Shown: positions 6,797-16,337, numbered from the stretch's first letter. The stretch: 33,538 nucleotides of DNA from Balneolales bacterium (GCA_007135115.1 SLJN01000172.1:1-33538), one strand, 5' to 3'. Numbers and translations are program-made. The notes: a model not told the origin generated them from the letters alone.

Positions 6797-8098
6797 ATGA
6801 GTTACAAGTTTCTGGTTACCGGAGATATTCATCTGGGGCGACGCACGGTTCACCCTTCGGCGGAGATAAACGATCCGCAATTGTCGGTCTCCCACAGCTG
6901 GCAGCGGTTGATTGAGACGGCCATAGAGCATCAGGTTGAAGCGGTGCTCATCACCGGAGATCTGATTGATAAGGAAAATGCCTGGTTTGAGGCTTTGCAC
7001 AGTCTGAAGTCCGGTCTGCAGCAGTTGGATCAAAATGACATCAAAGTTTACGCGGTGGCCGGAAATCACGATGCTCTGGTTTTGTCGCAGTTGGATGAAA
7101 TACTGGCGGAAATCCCGTGTTTTTCGCTGTTGGGCAAAGGCAGACAGTGGGAGCAGGTGCAGCATCAATGCAGGGATGGTAACCGTATTGAAATTGCGGG
7201 ATGGTCATTCGACAAAGAACATTTGCAGGTCAACCCCGTAGCATCCGGGGTGCCGGAGCCGGGTGGCAGTCTGTCGATTACCTTGCTGCACACGGATCTT
7301 AACGGTCCGCCCGATTCCAGATATGCCCCGGTTTCGGAGAGAGAGTTGATCGACTCGGGGAGACCGATCTGGTTGCTCGGACACATCCATAAACTGGAGG
7401 TTGTTCGGGAGGGAAGTCCGTTTATCCTCTATCCGGGATCACCACACTCCCTTCACGCCAATGAGACCGGGATGCACGGTCCCTGGATGATGAACATTGC
7501 ATCTGATGGTCGTGTTCATGCGGAACAAATACCCCTTTCACCCATACGCTATGAAGAAATTGAAATCAGCCTGGATGATCTGCCAGAAGATTGGAAAAGT
7601 GAGTTTCTATCGCGGGTTATGCAGCAATTCAAAGGCGATCAGAGTACGCCGGTACAATGGAATGTGATTGATGTGATTTGCACGGGTGATCCGACACATT
7701 TCGATGCTATCGACCAATATTTTCAACAAGACGAGACAGAGCGCGAAATCGGAGGTTCGCCCTCGATCTACATCCGGAAATTTGTGAATCGTACCAGTCT
7801 GCCGCCGGCCAACCTTGAGAGCATGGCGGAACGCGCCAACCTCGAAGGAATCCTGGCAAGATTACTGATCCAATTAGATCAACCCGAAAATAGTGACGCA
7901 CTAAAAGAGCTGCTGCAAGAAGCCGGGCAGGTTCGGCAAAAAGTGCTGCGGCATGATGTTTTTAAACCTATACATGATGATCAGGATGAAGAGGCATCCG
8001 AGCCGGTAACTGCTGAAGAATCTGAAGAACTGCTCAAGCAGGCGGCGAGGGAGTGGCTCACTGAGTTGCGCAAACAATCCGAGGAGATGCAGCGATGA
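6797..8098 (+). CDS. SbcD/YhaO-like DNA repair metallophosphoesterase
   Basis: A 433-residue calcineurin-like nuclease subunit. The predicted metal ligands are present: Asp10 and His12 (GDIHLG), Asp55 (TGDLID), Asn90 and His91 (GNHDA), His165 (LLHTD), and His196 and His198 (GHIH). The C-terminal part (about 250-433) is a charged, helical capping and partner-binding region. It overlaps the next gene by four bases (ATGA), the usual arrangement for SbcD/SbcC and YhaO/YhaN pairs. The pair is expected to form a Mre11/Rad50-like complex that processes DNA ends and hairpins. YhaO is a closer model than SbcD because the partner has a central membrane-type hairpin. The many palindromic repeats in this genome would be natural substrates; that link is inference. 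Confidence 0.88.
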   Translation: MSYKFLVTGDIHLGRRTVHPSAEINDPQLSVSHSWQRLIETAIEHQVEAVLITGDLIDKENAWFEALHSLKSGLQQLDQNDIKVYAVAGNHDALVLSQLDEILAEIPCFSLLGKGRQWEQVQHQCRDGNRIEIAGWSFDKEHLQVNPVASGVPEPGGSLSITLLHTDLNGPPDSRYAPVSERELIDSGRPIWLLGHIHKLEVVREGSPFILYPGSPHSLHANETGMHGPWMMNIASDGRVHAEQIPLSPIRYEEIEISLDDLPEDWKSEFLSRVMQQFKGDQSTPVQWNVIDVICTGDPTHFDAIDQYFQQDETEREIGGSPSIYIRKFVNRTSLPPANLESMAERANLEGILARLLIQLDQPENSDALKELLQEAGQVRQKVLRHDVFKPIHDDQDEEASEPVTAEESEELLKQAAREWLTELRKQSEEMQR

Positions 8099-11000
8099 GT
8101 AACTTGCAGATACAGAAACTCAAAATTTCCTCGGCGCCCGGGTTTGCATACGGTCTTGATGAGTTACAATTCGGTCAGGGCCTCAATATCATTTTTGGTC
8201 CGAACGCCTCCGGTAAAACGACCACGGCAAGGGCCATGAAAACGCTGATATGGCTTGATCAATACAAACAAGCCAGGGGTTTCTCGCTGACGGGCAGCTA
8301 TCAGGCACTGGATTCGGACTACCTTATCAACTGGGAACGGGGATACCTCGACGTTCAAAAAGATCGAAGGCCGGTTGATATACCCGGTCTGCCGATTCCT
8401 GAACATCCGACGCTCTATGATTTGTCGATGACCGACCTGTTGTCCAGCGATGACCAGGATTTTGCAGGTGTGATCTGGCAGGAAGTCATGGGCGGGATTG
8501 ATATCAATAAAGCGGTCAAGAAGCTTGTGGCGGGTGATGATCTGCCCAGAAAAAATAATAGCATTTACAGGGAATTTGAAGATGCCCGCAAAGCTCTAAG
8601 AGAGGTAGAGCAAAAACAGAAAAATTTATCGGAGCGCAAGGACGGTCTGGATAAACTGCAAAAAGAGCTGGAGCAGGCACAATCAGCACAGCGTAAATCT
8701 GAGTTGATTGATAAACTGAATCGCATCCGGCAACTGGAGGCGCAAAAAAAGGAGAAACAGACCGAAAGGGAGCAGCTGCCCGAAGTATTGGATCGGTTAA
8801 CCGGTGAGGAAGCCGGGCAGATGAAAAAGTTAGAGGACCAATGCAGGTCTAAACAGAAAGACATTGGTACTCAGCAAGAAAATATTGAAGGATATCGGGA
8901 GCAACTTCGGCAGCTTCATCTTCCCGAAAACGGTGTGCCGGATCATAAACTTTCGGTTTGGCAAGAACAGCTCCGCAGGCTTGAGGCGGTAGATCAAAAA
9001 GTAAAAGAAACTCGGGAAAAGATTGATGATGCCAGTGCTAAACTTCAATCTATAAAAGGTGAGTACAACTGGGAAGTTGACCCTGAGCAAGTGACCTTTA
9101 GCTCCGACCACATTAATAAACTCGCCGAGTGGACGCGTAATTGGTACTCCACCGAGCACAAAATAATTGAAATCAATAACTCTATTGAACAGTATGGAGA
9201 TGTTGATAAGCCGGAGTTTACGCCGGAACAGCTTCAACGCGGGATTGATGAACTGAGTAAATGGCTGAAGGAAGTACCAACGAATCAAGAGATTGGTATC
9301 CCGCCCAAATTGGTATGGACGGCCCTTGCTTTGGTGATCGTTTCTGCCGCCGTAGCTCCGTTTTCGCTAATCGCCGCCGGAGTAGGTCTTGTTGCGGGAG
9401 TTACCGTATTGCTGATCGGTTTGTTTAGAAGGAAAAATAGCGGGATAGATAAAGCAGAGATTTATCGGCAGGAATATCAAAAAACCGGGCTACAGCAACC
9501 GGATAACTGGACTGTAGATGAAGTTAGCGCTTTACTTGATAAGCTTTCCGAAATGCGGACGGATTCCCGTTTAAAGGAGCGGTATCTTCAAGAGCTTGAA
9601 AAGTTGCAGTCCAGAAAGAAGAAACTGGAAAAAGATCTCCAGTCCCTCGAAGATGAGCGGACAAGTCTGATTAAAGAGACCGGTATTGCACCTAATCAGC
9701 ATGCTCAAATCACCCTTCTCACGATGATGGAAGCTGTTCGGGCAATCAAAGAGAGAACGGAGCAGATTGAAGCCGGTAAAAACGAGTTGGAGGAACTGCG
9801 GGAGCAACGGACTTCAATTGCATCTTCTCTGAAACAGGAGTTTGAAAGCTATGTCACGGAATCATTCTCAGAAGATGAGTTAAAACCGGTTTTCGAACAA
9901 ATAAAAGAGCGCAAATCGACTTTCGATTACCTGAACAAAAGCATCAAAGAAGCGGACGGTGCGCTCAAACGACTGAGAGGCGAACTGGAAGAATTGGAGT
10001 CTGATCTTCAAAACATTAAAGAAAAGACCGGCTGCGACAATAGTGAGCAGGTGAACGTATTGCTGCAGGATTTCAACCGGAATCAGGAGCTGCGAAATAA
10101 GATTCGCGAGTTGGATGCACAGATTGAACCCGCTCTGGAGCAGCTTCAGCAATATCCGGAGTTTGAACGGGAGTGGCTTGATCTGGATGATGCCACTCTG
10201 ATCAATCGAAAAGACCAATTTGCCGAAGCCGGCAAGCGCGTAGATGGTCTTCGCAAGGACATCACCCAAATTGAATACGACATACGCACATACGAGCAGG
10301 GTCGTGACCTTGAAACTGCGCGGGCCGCATACGATAAAGCGCGTTTGAATCTTGCCGGGTTGCGTAGCGAATACCTCCGGCAGCACATGAAAATGCTTGT
10401 GAAAGAATTCATGCTGGAACAGCACAAAAGTGAGAGTTATCCGGAAGTTTTTCAGGCTGCTGCCCGGAATTTCAGCCGCTTTACCCACGGCAGTTTTGAG
10501 CTGGAGATATCCGGTGAAGACAAAGGGTTTCGCGCAAAGGATGTCGAAACGCAAAGAGGTCTGGAGCTAAACCAGTTATCCAGCGGTACGCGGATTCAGC
10601 TGTTGCTTGCCGTGCGAATGGCTTTTATTCAAAAAGAAGAGCAAAACCTGCAACTGCCGCTGTTTGCTGATGAACTGTTGGCGGTCAGCGACTCCCGACG
10701 GGCGGATGCCATCGTGGAAAGCCTGCATGAAATGGTAAAAGAGGGTAGACAGGTATTTTACTTCACCGCTCAGGAAGAGGAAGTCAAACGTTGGGAAGAT
10801 GCCGCGGATAAACACGCCGGACTGCAGGATCCGGCGATTCATAGTTTAACCGGCAGCCCGACACCTGTTTCGGTGGAATGGAATCCGGCACCGCCGAAAA
10901 CGGAATTGGTTAAAGGTATTCCCCAACCCCAAAATGCCGACTATGAGGCGTATTTGATGCAGTTGGAGTTGCCCGGTTTCAATCCGCTCACTCAAAATCC

Positions 11001-11547
11001 CGAAGAAATCCCTTTATGGATGATTTTGAATGATCCCGAGGTGCTTTATGAGTGTCTGGCACAGGGTATCACCAAATGGGGGAAGTTGGAAAGCTGGCTA
11101 CGTCAGGGCTTGGAGATACCTTCGGTTTCCGAAGATCAAAAAAAAGAGTTATTGCAAATCGGTAAGCTGCTGAATCAGGCGCTGCAACTATACCGGCGGG
11201 GCAGACCGTACCCGGTTGCATTTTCCGATTTAGAGGAGGGCGGAGTAACATTCGGGAAAAATGCTAACGGGGTTAAAGAGATGATCAATCATGTTGATGG
11301 TCACCCGGAAAAGCTGCTTGAAAATGTAACTTCTATTCAGGGTGTCGGAAATAGTAAAAAAGGTGATATCGAAGAATTCCTGAGAGATAATGGTTATTTA
11401 CCCTCAGAAGATATGCTCTCGGATGATGAATTTGAATTTGAAATTTCAAAGTTGGCAGAGCAGTATCAGTTGGGGGGCAGGAAGCCATTGGAAAATGTGT
11501 TGAATCGGGTGTTGTCGGGGGAAACCAAGAGTGAAACTGAGCATTGA
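8095..11547 (+). CDS. SbcC/YhaN-like AAA ATPase with C-terminal extension
   Basis: A 1150-residue Rad50-type ATPase. Walker A is GPNASGKTT at residues 35-43. Long coiled coils run from about 160-390 and 460-780. A very hydrophobic stretch at about 405-445 (TALALVIVSAAVAPFSLIAA...) lies at the apex where Rad50 has its hook, as in YhaN proteins. The ABC signature LNQLSSGT is at 825-832 and Walker B (LPLFADE) ends at Asp859-Glu860. About 240 residues follow the ATPase, which most relatives lack as far as I know; they include a helix-hairpin-helix-like motif (VTSIQGVGNSKKGDIEEFL, about 1078-1096) that may bind DNA. It probably acts with the upstream metallophosphoesterase. The hydrophobic apex suggests membrane association. 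Confidence 0.87.
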   Translation: MSNLQIQKLKISSAPGFAYGLDELQFGQGLNIIFGPNASGKTTTARAMKTLIWLDQYKQARGFSLTGSYQALDSDYLINWERGYLDVQKDRRPVDIPGLPIPEHPTLYDLSMTDLLSSDDQDFAGVIWQEVMGGIDINKAVKKLVAGDDLPRKNNSIYREFEDARKALREVEQKQKNLSERKDGLDKLQKELEQAQSAQRKSELIDKLNRIRQLEAQKKEKQTEREQLPEVLDRLTGEEAGQMKKLEDQCRSKQKDIGTQQENIEGYREQLRQLHLPENGVPDHKLSVWQEQLRRLEAVDQKVKETREKIDDASAKLQSIKGEYNWEVDPEQVTFSSDHINKLAEWTRNWYSTEHKIIEINNSIEQYGDVDKPEFTPEQLQRGIDELSKWLKEVPTNQEIGIPPKLVWTALALVIVSAAVAPFSLIAAGVGLVAGVTVLLIGLFRRKNSGIDKAEIYRQEYQKTGLQQPDNWTVDEVSALLDKLSEMRTDSRLKERYLQELEKLQSRKKKLEKDLQSLEDERTSLIKETGIAPNQHAQITLLTMMEAVRAIKERTEQIEAGKNELEELREQRTSIASSLKQEFESYVTESFSEDELKPVFEQIKERKSTFDYLNKSIKEADGALKRLRGELEELESDLQNIKEKTGCDNSEQVNVLLQDFNRNQELRNKIRELDAQIEPALEQLQQYPEFEREWLDLDDATLINRKDQFAEAGKRVDGLRKDITQIEYDIRTYEQGRDLETARAAYDKARLNLAGLRSEYLRQHMKMLVKEFMLEQHKSESYPEVFQAAARNFSRFTHGSFELEISGEDKGFRAKDVETQRGLELNQLSSGTRIQLLLAVRMAFIQKEEQNLQLPLFADELLAVSDSRRADAIVESLHEMVKEGRQVFYFTAQEEEVKRWEDAADKHAGLQDPAIHSLTGSPTPVSVEWNPAPPKTELVKGIPQPQNADYEAYLMQLELPGFNPLTQNPEEIPLWMILNDPEVLYECLAQGITKWGKLESWLRQGLEIPSVSEDQKKELLQIGKLLNQALQLYRRGRPYPVAFSDLEEGGVTFGKNANGVKEMINHVDGHPEKLLENVTSIQGVGNSKKGDIEEFLRDNGYLPSEDMLSDDEFEFEISKLAEQYQLGGRKPLENVLNRVLSGETKSETEH

Positions 11548-11666
11548 ATTCGTACAAACACGTAATCTTTAAATTTTTTCAGAATTCTAAGTTTGTTACT
11601 TTTCTAAAGTGCGATAAGCCGGTTTTAAGGCCTTGCAGGACATTTATAACCAAAAAATATTTACAG

Positions 11667-13124
11667 ATGAGTACCCGAAATGTATTAGCCTGGCTGTTAT
11701 TATTGAACCTATTCTTCTTCACCGCCTGCTCAACCGATGATCCCGACCCTCAACCCGAAGAGGAACTCGTAGAAGAAGAGCCGGAATTTCCGGAAATGCA
11801 TCAACCAGAGGGACAGTTCAGCTTAAAAGATCTCAGCCACTATGCTCACGGGATTTATATTGCTTCGGCGATATCCCGTGACTCTGAAATGGGGCACGAA
11901 AACTATCGTCCTGATTTACTGGAAGACCCCATGCGTGAACGCGCCGAGCAATGGCTTGATCTCACCCAATGGCTGGAGCAGCAAATGAGCAATCAGGATG
12001 GCCATTTGTACCATAGCTACGATGTAAATGACGGCGCGGACGAAACCTTCCGTTTTTCCAATTATCCATCTTCCGTTTACCATTACCACATGCATCATCG
12101 TGGGCACTGGTACGAGCATCATGAAGGACTGGATGAGCTGATTTTTCGTCAGCCTGCACGGTTTATTTCGATGATGGGAGTTCATCTTCTGCAAAACCAT
12201 TTTGATGACGGCCGGTTTTATCATGATACCGATCAAACCGATTACGACCATTCCTCGATGAGTTACGGTCTCGATGGTATCCACGGTCACATGTACGCCT
12301 GGATTCGTTGGGATAAGCCCGATGGTGAAGACGATATGGGTCAATTGACCGAAGATCATCTTACCACCTGGCTTCGGTTTGCCCCGGATATGCTTACAAA
12401 TTATTCCCGTCAGATAGCTGAAACTCTCGATCAATACTGGGATGAGGAAAACGGCATCTACGATTTCGGCTCGGGCACTACCTACCGGTTAGATGAGCTG
12501 GGGTCTTTACTTCAGGGAAAAAAAGCCGTCTATGAAATGCTTCACTTCTTTGGGGGTGATCGCGACCGGGAGGCGATAGAAACCATGTTTGAGCGGGGTA
12601 CGACGATCCTTGAATCAACACTGGAAATAGCCGAACCATGGGGACTGCCGGCTGAAATTCATTTTGAAGGTGGTCAGGCCGAACCGGTTTCCGATGAAGT
12701 TAATCTGACGCAGATGTACACGTTTCTCAATTCCATGGGAGGCGGATTCAGCTATGACCGCGAGCGCGAAGGCACGACAAAGCTGCTTACCGAGGAGCGT
12801 CCTGACTTACTGGAACAACTTGGTGCATTGAGCGACGATGTATTTAAGCGCTCTCTTTCCGATTGGCAAATAAATAACATCCTGGTTTCTGCGGTTGATT
12901 TTGAATCCGGTGAAATCTCTGATGAGCGCCACCAGGTCGGACCGATTGGGATGTTTGTCACGGCAGCCGGCAACAATTACAGAGCAGGCGAAGCATTTGA
13001 GCGTGCCTCAGATTGGGATGAGGTAGATCAGGAAGTACAGGAGCGCAGCGAAGAACTCTACGATGCCATCGTTCGCCACGCTGAATTCCTGGAAAGCGAA
13101 TATCAATTGCCCGACTTGGACTGA
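11667..13124 (+). CDS. His/Asp-rich lipoprotein of unknown function
   Basis: 485 residues from the ATG at 11667. The longer track start is rejected because the chosen ATG opens into a signal peptide (MSTRNVLAWLLLLNLFFFTAC) with lipidated Cys21. An acidic linker follows. The mature protein is mostly helical and unusually rich in His, Asp, Tyr and Trp at about 135-215 (for example YHYHMHHRGHWYEHHEG), which could bind metal. Repeated helix patterns suggest an alpha/alpha toroid or TPR-like scaffold, but no known family was recognised. Its 3' end overlaps the end of the convergent CoA-transferase gene by 22 bases. Surface location is inferred from the lipobox. Confidence 0.8.
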   Translation: MSTRNVLAWLLLLNLFFFTACSTDDPDPQPEEELVEEEPEFPEMHQPEGQFSLKDLSHYAHGIYIASAISRDSEMGHENYRPDLLEDPMRERAEQWLDLTQWLEQQMSNQDGHLYHSYDVNDGADETFRFSNYPSSVYHYHMHHRGHWYEHHEGLDELIFRQPARFISMMGVHLLQNHFDDGRFYHDTDQTDYDHSSMSYGLDGIHGHMYAWIRWDKPDGEDDMGQLTEDHLTTWLRFAPDMLTNYSRQIAETLDQYWDEENGIYDFGSGTTYRLDELGSLLQGKKAVYEMLHFFGGDRDREAIETMFERGTTILESTLEIAEPWGLPAEIHFEGGQAEPVSDEVNLTQMYTFLNSMGGGFSYDREREGTTKLLTEERPDLLEQLGALSDDVFKRSLSDWQINNILVSAVDFESGEISDERHQVGPIGMFVTAAGNNYRAGEAFERASDWDEVDQEVQERSEELYDAIVRHAEFLESEYQLPDLD

Positions 13125-14317
13125 TTATCCGGCATTGAAATCACCCCGCGTTTTTTCAATTGCTCAAGTCCGGATGAGGTGATTCCGGTAAACTCCTGAA
13201 GAATCTTGGAAGTGGAAGCACCGAGTTCTTCAGGGGCTTCAAGTAGATCCGAGGTGTGCGGATTAGCGGTTGCGATGCCTCGAATATTTCCGAATTCCGG
13301 GTTGTACCCCGAGAGCATTGACTCGTCCCCATAGTTTTCGATAGCCTCTGAGACCGGCAGAATGGCTCCGCATGGTATTTTGGCTGACTTCATATCCTCC
13401 AGAAAATGGCGGCCGTTTTGTACGGATTGAAATAAATCGGCCAGCAACGGGCGCAGTTGATTCCGATTTGCCGAACGATCCGGATTTTGAGTGAAACGGG
13501 AATCTTCACTTATCGAATCATCTCCAAGTAGCTGCGTCAACTTTTTGAACTGATCATCATTTCCGATCGCAAGAAGTATTTTGAGTCCGTCACCGGTTTC
13601 GAAAACCGATCCATACGGATAAATATGAGGATGTTCGGATCCCATAGGCTGCGGATCACTCCCGGCAACCAACCATGCCGAGCCTTGATTGGCCAGCGAT
13701 GCCAGCGCCGCTTCCATCAAAGAAACCGAAACCTGAGTCCCTTCACCGGTTTTCTGTTGATGAAGGAGTGCCAGCAGGAGCTTTTCTTTCAGATGATGGG
13801 CTGCAAGAACATCCATCAATGCTACCGGCATTTTGAGCGGACCGCTCTCGGCAGTGCCGTTCATGTGCATAAAACCGGATTCCGCCTGCACAACGGCATC
13901 AAAAGCGGGGCGAGGGTCGCCGTCTCCAAATCCGGTTATCGATCCGTATATCAACCTTTCGTTATGGGGGATTAAATCTTCGTAGCTGACCTTTAACTTT
14001 TCTGCATCACCCGCTTTGTAGCTGGTTAAAACCATATCGGACTGCGAAGTCAGCTCATAAAAAACTTCACGCCCTTCAACGGATTTCAGGTTGAGTGTCA
14101 CTGAAGATTTGCCCCAATTGGCACAGCAGAAGTAACTGCTCAAAGTCGAGGATTCCGGCTCCCCACTGAGCTTCCAGGTTCGGGTGACATCACCTCGACC
14201 GGTCGGCTCAATTTTGATCACCCTTGCACCGTATTCTGCCAGAAACATTCCCACCAGCGGACCGGCCAGCACGCCCGCCGCTTCGATAACTGTGAGTCCT
14301 TGTAATGGTTGATTCAT
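13103..14317 (-). CDS. Class III CoA-transferase (CaiB/BaiF/Frc family)
   Basis: 404 residues from the ATG at 14317; the track uses a TTG eight codons upstream. The N-terminal motif 'PLQGLTVIEAAGVLAGPLVG' and 'LAEYGARVIKIEPTGRGD' are characteristic of family III CoA-transferases and acyl-CoA racemases. The catalytic Asp is expected in PVALMDVLAA (about residue 170), as in formyl-CoA transferase. These cytoplasmic enzymes exchange CoA between carboxylic acids, or racemise 2-methylacyl-CoA. The substrate cannot be told and no pathway partner is adjacent. The gene is divergent from the membrane-protein gene at 14418 and convergent with the lipoprotein gene at 11667. Confidence 0.9.
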   Translation of the reverse strand: MNQPLQGLTVIEAAGVLAGPLVGMFLAEYGARVIKIEPTGRGDVTRTWKLSGEPESSTLSSYFCCANWGKSSVTLNLKSVEGREVFYELTSQSDMVLTSYKAGDAEKLKVSYEDLIPHNERLIYGSITGFGDGDPRPAFDAVVQAESGFMHMNGTAESGPLKMPVALMDVLAAHHLKEKLLLALLHQQKTGEGTQVSVSLMEAALASLANQGSAWLVAGSDPQPMGSEHPHIYPYGSVFETGDGLKILLAIGNDDQFKKLTQLLGDDSISEDSRFTQNPDRSANRNQLRPLLADLFQSVQNGRHFLEDMKSAKIPCGAILPVSEAIENYGDESMLSGYNPEFGNIRGIATANPHTSDLLEAPEELGASTSKILQEFTGITSSGLEQLKKRGVISMPDNQSKSGN

Positions 14318-14417
14318 CAATCCGATAAAGTTGAGGTTCAAAGAGAAAAAAGAGTACGAATTGCCGCGGCGAAATGCTATCTTTAGCCCGATTTTTAACT
14401 CGCAATTATACAGGATT

Positions 14418-14789
14418 ATGTCATACGCAGCATATAATTTTATTCATGTTCTTGGGGTCATATTTCTTTTTATGGCTCTCGGAGGAACTATTATTCATGT
14501 TATTAATGGCGGAACCAAGGAGGATAATGCCTGGCGAAAACCCCTGAGTATTATCCATGGTATTGCCATGTTGATTATTCTGGTTGGTGGATTTGGCTTG
14601 ATGGCTCGAATAGGAATAGATCACGCTGCATTTCCGGGATGGATTTGGGGAAAGTTGCTCATCTGGGTTCTTCTTGGCGCGGCTATTGCTGTACCTTACC
14701 GGGTCAGAGAATGGGCTAAACCGCTCGCTTTGATCGTGCCTCTGCTTGGTGCTATCGCGACTTGGCTTGCCATTTACCAACCGTTTTGA
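14418..14789 (+). CDS. Four-helix integral membrane protein, unknown function
   Basis: 123 residues from the ATG at 14418 (MSYAAYNFIHVLGVI). The longer track start would prepend a basic, non-membrane leader made from the divergent promoter region. There are four hydrophobic segments: about 7-27, 41-61, 74-93 and 98-118. A conserved-looking His at residue 10, another in the motif GGTIIHV and one in SIIHGIAM recall small haem- or quinone-associated membrane proteins and SirB2-like proteins, but the assignment is uncertain. The next gene (uppP) begins about 41 bases downstream in the same direction, so the two are likely co-transcribed. Confidence 0.8.
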   Translation: MSYAAYNFIHVLGVIFLFMALGGTIIHVINGGTKEDNAWRKPLSIIHGIAMLIILVGGFGLMARIGIDHAAFPGWIWGKLLIWVLLGAAIAVPYRVREWAKPLALIVPLLGAIATWLAIYQPF

Positions 14790-14830
14790 GGCATCATCAC
14801 TAAACCCTAAACTATTTAGACGTTACCGCT

Positions 14831-15694
14831 TTGGCCATTTGGATTGCTATACTGCTCGGGATTATTCAGGGGATCTTCATGTTTTTCCCGGTGAGTTCCA
14901 CCAGCCATCTCGCCTTGATGCAAAACTGGCTGCTGGGAAGGGGAGAGGAGCTGCCCTCGCCTGATTCTGCCGAGATGATTTTATTTGATCTGGTGGTACA
15001 TGTCGGCACACTTATTTCCATTGCGGTAGTCTTCCGGAACAGTCTTGGCGGATACCTGACCAACACGCTGCGTGGGGCTAAAGAGCTGGTTACGGGGGAT
15101 CAAAGTCAGATTGGAAAGTTGTATGTTAAGCTGACCATGCTCGGTCTGCTTTCGGTTCTTGTTACCGGAATGATCGGCTTTCCGCTCAAAGAGCTTTTTG
15201 AATCCGTTTTTGCTCAGCCCTACATCATGAGCTTTACGCTGATCATTACCGGAGTGCTGCTGTGGTGGACTGACATCCTCCCGGACAGGAAAATTGGTTT
15301 ACGCCAAATTGGTATTTTTATAGCAATCGTCATAGGAATCGGGCAGGGGCTGGCACTGCTTCCCGGGTTGAGCCGAAGCGGACTCACAATCGCCTTTGCC
15401 TTGTTTGCCGGACTTCAGCGGCGTTGGGCGGCTGAGTACAGTTTTTTCATAGCGTTTCCGACCATTCTTGGAGCTACGTTGCTCCAGGCCATTGAAGTTA
15501 TCACCGCAACCGAACCCATGACGCTTAGTTTGACAGTCTTGTTTGTTGGATTCTTAGTTGCTGCCATCATTGGAATCATTGCGCTGAAGTTGGTCATTAC
15601 CCTGTTGTATCAGGCAAAGTTTCGCTTCTTTTCCTACTATGTGTGGGCACTTGCGGTCGTGGTAGCTATTAGCTCCTGGCATGGATATTTGTAA
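14831..15694 (+). CDS. uppP: Undecaprenyl-diphosphatase, divergent UppP/BacA type
   Basis: A 287-residue polytopic membrane protein with about eight hydrophobic segments. UppP removes a phosphate from undecaprenyl diphosphate to recycle the lipid carrier for peptidoglycan and other envelope polymers. Family motifs present: GIIQGIFMFFPVSSTSH (11-26), FDLVVHVGTL, and LLPGLSRSGLT with Arg182. The residue matching E. coli Glu21, reported as important for activity, is Met17 here, and Glu17 is Gln13; the Ser (23), His (26) and Arg are kept. It may therefore belong to a divergent subfamily with altered chemistry. The start is TTG because no in-frame ATG lies between the upstream stop and the first motif. 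Confidence 0.87.
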   Translation: MAIWIAILLGIIQGIFMFFPVSSTSHLALMQNWLLGRGEELPSPDSAEMILFDLVVHVGTLISIAVVFRNSLGGYLTNTLRGAKELVTGDQSQIGKLYVKLTMLGLLSVLVTGMIGFPLKELFESVFAQPYIMSFTLIITGVLLWWTDILPDRKIGLRQIGIFIAIVIGIGQGLALLPGLSRSGLTIAFALFAGLQRRWAAEYSFFIAFPTILGATLLQAIEVITATEPMTLSLTVLFVGFLVAAIIGIIALKLVITLLYQAKFRFFSYYVWALAVVVAISSWHGYL

Positions 15695-15900
15695 TCGAGG
15701 TAGGTTAGTTTAGCATAGTGAAATGGTATAAAATATATAAGTATTTAAATACGTTGTAGTGATCAAATGTTAAATAAGTGAAAATGCCGGTGAATGGATT
15801 GAAGCCGAAAATAGTTTGATAACAAAGCTTCAATCACATATTCTGATCACCGACGTTGAACATCAATAATTTCGCAAAAACAAATAAAGTCTTTAGTCTT

Positions 15901-16227
15901 ATGAGCAAAGCAGTAGAACTTACCGATCAAAGTTTTGAAAATGAAGTATTGAACTCCGATAAGCCGGTGCTGGTTGATTTCTGGGCCGAATGGTGCGGAC
16001 CCTGCCGTATGGTTGGTCCCGTTGTGGATGAACTAGCCGGTGAATACGAAGGTAAACTTAAAGTGGGCAAAGTGGACGTGGATACCAATCCTGAGATTTC
16101 CACCAAGTATCAGATTCGAAGCATTCCGGCTCTGTTGATATTCAAAAACGGAGAAGTTGTCGATCAAATCGTAGGTGCTGTGCCGAAAGCTCAACTGAAA
16201 AAGCAGGTAGACGCACAGCTCAATTAA
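15901..16227 (+). CDS. trxA: Thioredoxin
   Basis: 108 residues from the ATG at 15901; the track extends to an upstream TTG that adds 15 residues with no family counterpart. The redox centre is WCGPC (Cys32 and Cys35), with buried Asp26 and the cis-Pro motif SIPALLIF. Length and every core motif fit a classical cytoplasmic thioredoxin, the disulfide reductase that serves ribonucleotide reductase and general thiol maintenance. About 200 bases of AT-rich spacer separate it from uppP and an intrinsic terminator follows, so it is probably transcribed on its own. Confidence 0.96.
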   Translation: MSKAVELTDQSFENEVLNSDKPVLVDFWAEWCGPCRMVGPVVDELAGEYEGKLKVGKVDVDTNPEISTKYQIRSIPALLIFKNGEVVDQIVGAVPKAQLKKQVDAQLN

Positions 16228-16264
16228 TACGTTGTTATTTTAACTGTTTACCAATGTGTATCTA

Positions 16265-16307
16265 GAAAAAAGGCGGTTCTGCTGTTGCGCAGACCGCCTT
16301 TTTTTAT
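16265..16307 (+). terminator. Intrinsic terminator after thioredoxin
   Basis: The stem aaaaaggcggt...accgccttttt encloses an inner stem (tctgc/gcaga) and is followed by seven thymines, about 40 bases after the trxA stop. The adenine run on the 5' side would let it also terminate transcription from the other side. Confidence 0.92.
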
Positions 16308-16337
16308 GATGACTCTCCGATAGCCCCTATCAAAAAA

